Assembly: GCA_023429275.1 (NCBI GenBank)
Contig: JAEYWB010000252.1
Coordinates: 1-6,585, forward strand
Length of the DNA: 6,585 nt
Source: Planctomycetota bacterium
GTDB lineage: Bacteria > Planctomycetota > Planctomycetia > Planctomycetales > Planctomycetaceae
Reading direction: 5' to 3'
Shown: positions 1-6,585 of the stretch, in pieces
Layout of the letters: every line of letters begins with the position of its first letter
How positions within the stretch are numbered: position 1 is the stretch's first letter
Notes under the pieces: generated by a model
The model's database searches: none
What the model saw: only the letters and a program-made list of their open reading frames with translations
What the model was told of the DNA's origin: nothing
Program-made: the position numbers and the translations under genes

Positions 1-81
1 CCCTTCAGGCCGTTCGGCATTGATCTCGACAGTTCCCGGCCCGTTGGGCCGGGCAGGACGAACGGATGGCCCTTCAGGCCG
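1..81. repeat. Two 12-base direct copies, 69 bases apart, flanking a GC hairpin
   Basis: The word CCCTTCAGGCCG occurs at 1-12 and again at 70-81. Between the copies is a perfect hairpin, CCCGGCCC (35-42), loop GTT, GGGCCGGG (46-53). The 69-base offset is a multiple of three, so on the minus strand both copies read Arg-Pro-Glu-Gly in the same frame. The first copy touches the window edge, so a longer array could continue to the left. It may be an intergenic repeat unit or the repetitive end of an off-window protein; I cannot decide which. Confidence 0.4.
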
Positions 82-89
82 CCAAGTCC

Positions 90-113
90 CCTGCTGCACG
101 GCCTGCTGCACGA
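90..113. repeat. Tandem 12-base duplication (two units)
   Basis: The 11-base word CCTGCTGCACG occurs at 90-100 and 102-112, so two 12-base units lie head to tail and differ only in their last base. In the minus-strand open frame this reads as a repeated Val-Gln-Gln. It is a simple local duplication with no known role. Confidence 0.5.
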
Positions 114-403
114 CATGACGCACCACAACTCCGCTGGTGACTACGCCCTGCCAAGTATTGACCAACGCGCCCCTCCCCCCGTTCGCCACCTTCAAAAGCA
201 CGCCCTGCCGGCCGGTGCCCGTAGGACCATCGCTCCATCGCCGCCCCGAAATGAAGTCTCAGACTGGCGATGGGTCACAGGAGAGACCTCGCTGACAGCC
301 ATCCCGGTCTGTCGCCACAACGCCACGCGGTGGCCCGGTCGGTAGGGAAGGAATGTGCGCCACAGCCCCTGCCGGCCGCACACGGGGCGGCCAACAAGGA
401 TGG

Positions 404-497
404 AGCATTCAGCGATCAGCTTTCAGCAGTCAGCTGTCCGCAGCGGCCAAAAGCCATCTGCTGACAGCTGAAAGCTGAGGGCTGACAGCTGACTGCT
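404..497. repeat. Inverted pair of five-unit heptad arrays (AGCNNTC / GANNGCT)
   Basis: Positions 404-438 are five uninterrupted 7-base units that all fit AGCNNTC, with variable pairs AT, GA, TT, AG and TG in order. Positions 463-497 are five uninterrupted units that all fit GANNGCT, the reverse complement, with variable pairs CA, AA, GG, CA and CT. The 24-base spacer 439-462 is itself hairpin-prone: GCAG 440-443 can pair with CTGC 458-461, and GGC 445-447 with GCC 453-455 around a CAAAA loop. Folded as RNA, the 35-base arms pair at 30 positions, counting two G-U pairs, and most mismatches fall on the variable dinucleotides. Longer perfect blocks in other registers also exist: AGCAGTCAGCTGTC (425-438) with 484-497, and TCAGCTTTCAGC (416-427) with 467-478. 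It lies upstream of the candidate promoter at 516, so it is probably outside the mRNA of the following gene. Function is unknown; a dispersed intergenic repeat is the simplest reading. Confidence 0.85.
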
Positions 498-515
498 CAT
501 CCCTCCACGCCCCGC

Positions 516-544
516 TTGCCTGTCGCACGTTCCGGGCCGACAAT
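516..544 (+). promoter_or_regulatory. Candidate sigma70-like promoter for the cytochrome/DUF1501 unit
   Basis: TTGCCT at 516-521 (4 of 6 matches to TTGACA) and GACAAT at 539-544 (4 of 6 matches to TATAAT) are separated by 17 bases, the preferred spacing. Transcription would start near 551 and leave an untranslated leader of roughly 75 bases before the ATG at 628. It is the best-looking hexamer pair I noticed in the gap between the heptad array and the gene. Planctomycete promoter rules are poorly defined, so this is inference from the general consensus. Confidence 0.35.
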
Positions 545-627
545 GCTCTTCCTGCTGAATCGCGGCGAGGATTCTGTCCGCTCCTTGCCAGCGCGGCCAC
601 CTCCGGAGCGAGAGGACGTCATAAGGG

Positions 628-3600
628 ATGAAGTGGATCTTCTGCCTTGCGTGCCTGGCGGCCGTTTCCGGGGGAGGGCTTCAGGGGGCCGAAACGGCCC
701 CCGTCGGCTTCAACCGCGACATCCGGCCGATCCTCGCGAACCACTGCTGGAACTGTCACGGGCCGGACGAGGCCTCGCGCGAGGCGGACCTCCGTCTCGA
801 TCTCCGCGATGCCGCGATCGCCGCAACCCCGTCCGGCCATCGGGCTCTCGTGCCGGGAGATCCGGCGGCCAGCGAGCTGGTCGCCCGGATCGACGCCACC
901 GACGCCGCCCTGATGCCTCCGGCCTCTTTCGAGAAGCCACTGTCGCCGCAGCAGCGGGAGCTTCTCCGAAGGTGGATTGCCGAAGGGGCGACCTACTCGG
1001 CCCACTGGGCGTTCGTCTCCCCGCGCCGCACGCCGCCGCCGCAGGTCGGCAACGAGGCCTGGCCCCGCGGCGAGATCGACCGCTTCATCCTTCACCGGCT
1101 CGAGGCCGAAAAGCTCGCCCCCTCGCCGGAAGCGGACCGGAGCACGTGGCTGCGTCGGGTCACGCTCGACCTGACCGGACTACCGCCGACACCGGCCGAG
1201 CGGGCGAGATTCCTCGTAGACAAGTCGCCGACCGCGCATGAGTCGGTCGTCGACCGGCTGCTCCAGTCGCCGAGGCACGCCGAGCGGATGGCGATGCAGT
1301 GGCTCGACTCCGCCCGCTATGCCGACACGAACGGCTACAACAACGACGAGGTCCGCACGCTCTGGCCCTGGCGGGACTGGGTCATCGACGCGTTCGCAAG
1401 GAACGTTCCCTACGACCGCTTCCTGACGGAGCAGCTTGCGGGGGACCTCCTGCCCGACGCCACGCTGAGCCAGAAGGTCGCCACCGGCTTCAGCCGCAAC
1501 CACGTCCTGACGACCGAGGGTGGGATCGTCGAGGAGGAGTACCGCGTCGAATACGTCGCCGACCGGGTCCACACGACGGCGACGGTCTTCCTCGGACTCA
1601 CGATGCAGTGCGCCCGCTGCCACGATCACAAGTTCGACCCGCTGACGCAGCGGGACTATTACCGCTTCGCCGCCTTCTTCGACAACGTGCCGGACAAGGT
1701 CGTCCCGTACAGCCAGGGCCGGATGGCGGAACCGCTTCTCAAGGTTCCGTCCGCCGCTCAAGCTGCCGAACTGACGCGGCTTGAAGCCCGCAAGATCGAG
1801 CTGACGCGCCAGCTCCAGGATCGCACGGCGGCGATCGACACGGACCTCGCCGCCTGGGAGAAGAGCCTGACGCCCGAGCAGATCGAGAAGGCGAGCCCGG
1901 TCGGTCTTCTCGCCCATTTCCCGCTCGACGAGCGGGAAGGAACGGCGATCTCCAACGCCGTTGCGTCAGACGGCGGTGGGATGTTCCGGGGAACGCTGAA
2001 ATCGAGCGAAGGGAAACTCGGTCGTGCGATCGACTTCGACGGGTCGCAGTATGTCGCGGCCGGCAAGGTCGGCCGGTTCGAAAGCGACGGAGCGGTCTCG
2101 CTGGTCGCGTGGGTCTATCCGACGAGCGGCGAGGCGAGCACGGTTCTCTCCCGGATCGATGAAGGGAACGCCTACCGGGGGTACGACCTGATCCTCGAAG
2201 GGGGAAAGGTCGCCAGTCACTTCGTCCACCACTGGCCGGACCGGGCTTTCAAGGTCATTACGAAGAAGCCCCTGTCGCTGAACGCGTGGCATCACGTCGC
2301 CGTGACCTACGATGGCTCGCGGCGGGCATCGGGGATGCGGATCTACGTCGACGGCCAGCCGCAGGAGCTCGACGCGACCACCGACAACGTTCTCGATGGT
2401 CCGCTGGAGACCGACAAGCCGTTCCACATCGGCAGGCGGAGCGGCTCCGCGCCGTTCCGCGGACGGATCGACGATGTGCAGCTCTACTCCGTCGTTCTCT
2501 CGGGCGAAGAGGCCGCGAATCTCGCCCAGGGGAAGGTGGCCGTCGGGCTCAAGGAGGTGCTCGCCGTTCCCGCCGCCGACCGGACACCAGAGGAGCGCGA
2601 GCGGCTGCGGACGTACTACCTCGAACAGGTCGACGCACCGTCGCGGGCCTGGAAGACCGAACTGGCGGAGATTCCCGGCCGGATCGCGGAGGTCGACAAG
2701 TCGATCCCGGTCACGATGGTGATGGCCGAGATGTCCCCGCGCCGCACGACGCGAATCCTGAAACGCGGGCAGTACGATCAGCCGGGGGACGAAGTGCAGC
2801 CCGGTGTCATCGGCCTCTTCCCGGAGGTCCCGGCGACCGCGTCCAGCCGGCTCGAGCTCGCCCGGTGGCTGACGCATCCGGCCCACCCGCTGACGGCCCG
2901 CGTCGCCGTCAACCGCTGGTGGGAAATGCTCTTCGGCACCGGGCTCGTCGAAACAGTCGAGGATTTTGGAAGCCAGGGGGCGCTGCCGAGTCATCCCGAA
3001 CTGCTCGACTGGCTCGCGACGGAGCTTATCCGCCAGCAGTGGGACACTCGCGCGATCCTGAAGCAGATCGTCCTGTCGGCGACATACAGGCAATCCTCCC
3101 GCGCGACTCCGCAGCTTCTCGAGCGTGATCCGCGAAACCGCCTTCTCGCCCGGGGACCGCGACACCGGCTCCCGGCCGAGACGGTCCGGGACAATGCCCT
3201 CGCGATCAGCGGGCTCCTCGTCGAGAGGGTCGGCGGCCCGAGCGTGAAGCCGTATCAGCCCGAAGGACTCTGGGAGGATGTCTCCGTCGAGCGACGCGAC
3301 AAGTATGTCCCGGACGCCGGGGACGGCCTTTATCGCCGCAGCATGTACACGTTCTGGAAACGAACATGCCCGCCGCCGGGGATGTCCGCGTTTGATGCCC
3401 CGGACCGCGAGACCTGCGTCGTCCGCCGCAGCCGGACGAACACGCCGCTGCAGGCCCTCGTCCTGCTCAACGACCCGACCTATGTTGAAGCGGCCCGCAG
3501 ACTCGCCGAAAGGGTTCTCCTCGAATCAACTGGTGATGCATCGCGGCTCAAAAGCCTGTTTGAACTCGCGGTCTGCCGGGTGCCGGACGCCGACGAGGCA

Positions 3601-3786
3601 GAGCTCCTGTTGCGGATGCAGGCAGCGGCTCTCCAGCGGTTCACGAAGGATCCCGACGCGGCGGAGAAGCTCCTCGCGGTCGGCCGCTCCCCCCGATCGG
3701 AAAAGACCGTCCCGGCTGAGCTCGCCGCCTGGACAACGGTCGCGAGCCTGGTCCTGAACCTCGACGAGACGATTTCGAAGCCCTGA
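628..3786 (+). CDS. Secreted planctomycete cytochrome c / DUF1549 / LamG / DUF1553 protein
   Basis: This is a full-length protein of 1052 residues. The ATG at 628 is fixed by an in-frame TAA at 622-624; GAGAGG at 610-615 is a possible ribosome binding site. Residues 1-21 form a Sec signal peptide, likely cut after LQGA. Residues 27-121 match the planctomycete-type cytochrome c domain, with haem motif CWNCH at 40-44 and Met96 in LMPP as candidate axial ligand. Residues about 145-356 match DUF1549 and hold a second haem-type motif, CARCH at 328-332. Residues about 424-636 look like a LamG/concanavalin-type domain ([28 protein letters not shown]). A charged helical linker follows, then DUF1553 from about 739 to the end ([32 protein letters not shown], ending [10 protein letters not shown]). 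The domain order and both ends agree with the family, and I see no frameshift. The molecular function of the family is not established. Two haems and a binding domain suggest periplasmic redox or surface polymer handling, which is inference. It is followed by its usual partner type, a DUF1501 gene. Confidence 0.96.
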   Translation: MKWIFCLACLAAVSGGGLQGAETAPVGFNRDIRPILANHCWNCHGPDEASREADLRLDLRDAAIAATPSGHRALVPGDPAASELVARIDATDAALMPPASFEKPLSPQQRELLRRWIAEGATYSAHWAFVSPRRTPPPQVGNEAWPRGEIDRFILHRLEAEKLAPSPEADRSTWLRRVTLDLTGLPPTPAERARFLVDKSPTAHESVVDRLLQSPRHAERMAMQWLDSARYADTNGYNNDEVRTLWPWRDWVIDAFARNVPYDRFLTEQLAGDLLPDATLSQKVATGFSRNHVLTTEGGIVEEEYRVEYVADRVHTTATVFLGLTMQCARCHDHKFDPLTQRDYYRFAAFFDNVPDKVVPYSQGRMAEPLLKVPSAAQAAELTRLEARKIELTRQLQDRTAAIDTDLAAWEKSLTPEQIEKASPVGLLAHFPLDEREGTAISNAVASDGGGMFRGTLKSSEGKLGRAIDFDGSQYVAAGKVGRFESDGAVSLVAWVYPTSGEASTVLSRIDEGNAYRGYDLILEGGKVASHFVHHWPDRAFKVITKKPLSLNAWHHVAVTYDGSRRASGMRIYVDGQPQELDATTDNVLDGPLETDKPFHIGRRSGSAPFRGRIDDVQLYSVVLSGEEAANLAQGKVAVGLKEVLAVPAADRTPEERERLRTYYLEQVDAPSRAWKTELAEIPGRIAEVDKSIPVTMVMAEMSPRRTTRILKRGQYDQPGDEVQPGVIGLFPEVPATASSRLELARWLTHPAHPLTARVAVNRWWEMLFGTGLVETVEDFGSQGALPSHPELLDWLATELIRQQWDTRAILKQIVLSATYRQSSRATPQLLERDPRNRLLARGPRHRLPAETVRDNALAISGLLVERVGGPSVKPYQPEGLWEDVSVERRDKYVPDAGDGLYRRSMYTFWKRTCPPPGMSAFDAPDRETCVVRRSRTNTPLQALVLLNDPTYVEAARRLAERVLLESTGDASRLKSLFELAVCRVPDADEAELLLRMQAAALQRFTKDPDAAEKLLAVGRSPRSEKTVPAELAAWTTVASLVLNLDETISKP

Positions 3787-3876
3787 CATGTCAGTTGTCA
3801 GTTGTCAGTCAGTCGGGAAATCCCGACGCAGCGCAAGTGACTGGCACACGGTGGCTCCGAGCTCACGACTGACAAC
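3786..3876. repeat. Heptad tandem repeat with inverted arm, between the two plus-strand genes
   Basis: Three tandem copies of TGTCAGT occupy 3789-3809. GTTGTCAGTC at 3801-3810 has a perfect inverted partner, GACTGACAAC, at 3867-3876. Between the arms is a tight hairpin, GTCGGG (3812-3817), loop AAAT, CCCGAC (3822-3827). A shorter pairing, GTGA 3837-3840 with TCAC 3863-3866, is also possible, so the transcript could form a three-way junction. The element begins at the last base of the upstream stop codon and ends 19 bases before the best start of the DUF1501 gene. Being inside the probable operon, it should be transcribed and could affect mRNA stability or the relative expression of the two genes. 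There is no T-run after the hairpin to make it a clear terminator. Read in the phase AGTTGTC, its unit differs by one base from AGCTGTC in the array at 404-497. Confidence 0.7.
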
Positions 3877-3895
3877 CAGAATCGACCGACACTCC

Positions 3896-5335
<1,440 letters not shown>

Positions 5336-5406
5336 TTGGCCGTGTCCGCGCGAGTCGCTCGGGCCTCGAGACGTCAGCGACCGTCGGCTTCGGACTTCTG
5401 ACAGGC

Positions 5407-6585
5407 TCACTGGGGCGGGTAATGCCGTCCATCGATCTCCATCTCGAGGTCCGGCCGCTGGCGACGCAGTGCTTCAATGCCAGCGTCGGTGTACTGCCTC
5501 TTGTTGTCCGGGAAGCCGGGGGGACCTTCGGCATTGAACGACAACCAGAGGCTCTTGAGCTCCGACCGCGATGCCAGATCCAGGAGGTCGGAATCGTTCG
5601 GTGATCCTTCGCCACCGTGGATCTTCAACTGTTCAAAACGGAAATTCTTCAGATTGGGCAGGTAGGGCTTCTCGGACGGCTGGTTCCAGTGGGTCCAGGT
5701 GCTCAGAACCAATGATTTCAGCTGCAGTCCGCTCTCTCCCAGCCGGCGAATGCCGTCATCATCCACGGGAGCGATGATCGTCAGAGATTCAAAGGCCGGT
5801 AATTCCCGAAGGACCGCCACCCCCTCGTCCGAAAGCTGCGTTCCGCTGCATTCGAGACGCTTCAATTTCCGGAGCCCGCGAACGGCCTTCAGACTCCGAA
5901 GCGAGGCGGACGTCACGTCGTGGCCGGCGATCCCCAGGTCCTCGATGTCCGGGCATCGTGCAACAAGCGCTTCGAGCCCCGCATCGGTGACGTGCTCGTT
6001 GTACGAAATCGACAACGTCCTGAGGGCCGCATGGGGAGCGATCTGCCGGATCGCTTCATCGTCCATGGCGTCCAGACCGATGTGGGCATCAAGCCGCTCG
6101 AGTTCGGGCCACGCGTTGATCAGAGGAACATACCGGGAATCGAGCCTCGTGTTCTCGAGCCCCAGGAACCGGAGCCCGCGATTGTGCCTGATCGCTTCCA
6201 GTCCCTTGTGAGTCAGCCGTCCGTTCTCTCTCAGGTTGACGGACCGCAGGTGTCGGCATCCCGACAACTCGTTCAGACTCTCATCGGTGACATCGCAGTT
6301 TCCGAGAGAGACTTCCGTGACGACGAAATCCTCTTCGGGAAGGTCCTTATCGCCATATGTCACGGGCCTGAAGCGGACTCCATCGAGGGTTTCGAGCATG
6401 GCGACGGCATTCGTCTTCCCCAGCTGGACGATCCACTCGGCAGCGCGGCGTTCGGCATCAAAGTCCGTCTCGGTATCGATTCCCGTCGCTGTCTGGACGA
6501 CGCGTCCGGGAATCGGCGGCCCCTTGGTATTGCCAACCGCCCGCACGAGATCGACCGAGAGCGCCACGCGGAAGCCCACAGCATG
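5407..6585 (-). CDS. Leucine-rich-repeat protein, N-terminal part beyond the window edge
   Basis: The reading frame runs from the right edge (first complete codon 6585-6583) to a TGA at 5409-5407, giving 392 visible residues. A GTG at 6579 could be a start, but the frame continues past it to the edge with no stop. The opening residues (VGFRVALSVDLV, 3-14) resemble the C-terminal end of formylglycine-generating-enzyme-like (SUMF1) domains. The next block (AERRAAEWIVQLG, about 44-56) is a linker I associate with planctomycete kinase or SUMF1 proteins that end in leucine-rich repeats. From about residue 87 to the end there are about eleven irregular repeats of 23-27 residues with signatures such as LRSVNLRENGRLTHKGLEAI, HVTDAGLEAL and YTDAGIEAL, forming a likely protein-binding solenoid. 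The gene converges on the DUF1501 gene; the stops are 71 bases apart and I see no clear intrinsic terminator between them. Base composition looks less GC-rich than in the operon (34 of 60 against 41 of 60 in one line sampled from each). Confidence is high for the repeats and moderate for the missing upstream domain. Confidence 0.88.
   Translation of the reverse strand, partial: HAVGFRVALSVDLVRAVGNTKGPPIPGRVVQTATGIDTETDFDAERRAAEWIVQLGKTNAVAMLETLDGVRFRPVTYGDKDLPEEDFVVTEVSLGNCDVTDESLNELSGCRHLRSVNLRENGRLTHKGLEAIRHNRGLRFLGLENTRLDSRYVPLINAWPELERLDAHIGLDAMDDEAIRQIAPHAALRTLSISYNEHVTDAGLEALVARCPDIEDLGIAGHDVTSASLRSLKAVRGLRKLKRLECSGTQLSDEGVAVLRELPAFESLTIIAPVDDDGIRRLGESGLQLKSLVLSTWTHWNQPSEKPYLPNLKNFRFEQLKIHGGEGSPNDSDLLDLASRSELKSLWLSFNAEGPPGFPDNKRQYTDAGIEALRRQRPDLEMEIDGRHYPPQ

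Larger units (their letters stand above)
1..403. other. Intergenic region with no supported gene
   Basis: I find no convincing coding region here. The short open frames on both strands show no recognisable domain and overlap one another. The stretch is rich in small structures: perfect hairpins at 35-53 (8-base arms, 3-base loop), 322-334 (5-base arms, 3-base loop) and 374-392 (6-base arms, 7-base loop). None is followed by a T-run, so none is a clear intrinsic terminator. Short direct repeats occur as well: a 12-base word at 203-214 recurs at 367-378, and CCCGGTC recurs at 303-309 and 334-340. On the minus strand a frame stays open from 258 to the left edge (86 codons) without an ATG start, so the end of an off-window gene cannot be excluded. 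This looks like repeat-rich spacer DNA; dispersed copies elsewhere in the genome are likely but cannot be shown from one window. Confidence 0.5.

Noticed and set aside
192..383. A 63-codon minus-strand ORF with an ATG start
   Set aside because: No domain or credible neighbour context, and it overlaps other short frames on both strands. It could be part of a dispersed repeat, but that needs a genome search.
374..392. GC hairpin considered as a terminator for an upstream gene
   Set aside because: The 6-base stem is perfect, but no T-tract follows on either strand and no gene is seen ending just before it.
404..497. Possible CRISPR array
   Set aside because: Units are only 7 bases, contiguous without spacers, and inverted in the second half. 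No cas gene is in the window.
516..1241. A 241-codon plus-strand frame overlapping the start of the cytochrome gene
   Set aside because: Its translation is Arg/Pro/Gly-rich and out of frame with the signal peptide and CxxCH motif; it begins at a TTG inside the candidate promoter.
1966..3165. A 399-codon open frame on the minus strand, antisense to the DUF1553 gene
   Set aside because: Same reason: it lies opposite a conserved multidomain coding region and has no recognisable motifs.
5354..5381. Possible intrinsic terminator between the convergent genes (GTCGCT 5354-5359 with AGCGAC 5376-5381)
   Set aside because: The stem is only 6 bases around a 16-base loop and no T-run follows on either strand, so it is no better than expected in GC-rich DNA.

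Overview
The window looks like a stretch of a GC-rich planctomycete chromosome (phylum Planctomycetota). The evidence is a neighbouring pair of genes of the planctomycete cytochrome/DUF1549/DUF1553 type and the DUF1501 type, which are strongly expanded in that phylum and its relatives. A third gene has a leucine-rich-repeat tail of a kind common in planctomycete multidomain proteins. Placement below phylum cannot be read from the sequence.

Layout: positions 1-403 hold no gene I can defend, only short GC-rich hairpins and short direct repeats. Positions 404-497 are a highly regular array: five tandem 7-base units AGCNNTC, a 24-base hairpin spacer, then five units of the reverse complement GANNGCT. 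The whole can fold into one long imperfect hairpin. A plausible sigma70-like promoter follows at 516-544. The first gene (628-3786, +) encodes a secreted 1052-residue protein: Sec signal peptide, planctomycete-type cytochrome c domain, DUF1549 with a second CxxCH motif, a LamG-like domain and DUF1553. A 109-base gap carries a second element with a 7-base period (3786-3876). The second gene (best start 3896, to 5335, +) encodes a Tat-exported DUF1501 protein of 479 residues, related to the sulfatase/alkaline phosphatase fold. A convergent minus-strand gene (stop at 5407, open at the right edge) encodes a leucine-rich-repeat protein whose N-terminal part lies outside the window.

The two plus-strand genes probably form one transcription unit. 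Both products carry export signals, one Sec and one Tat, so they should meet in the periplasm or at the cell surface. Pairing of these families is typical, but the biochemical role is not established; the LamG domain suggests binding of a polysaccharide, glycoconjugate or protein. The leucine-rich-repeat gene is convergent and not obviously related in function.

The least expected signal is the two intergenic heptad-repeat elements, one upstream of the unit and one inside it. They share a 7-base period and a nearly identical unit (AGCTGTC and AGTTGTC). I saw no CRISPR array, transposase, tRNA, rRNA or defence gene. The three genes belong to known families, and I do not claim a new enzyme system here.
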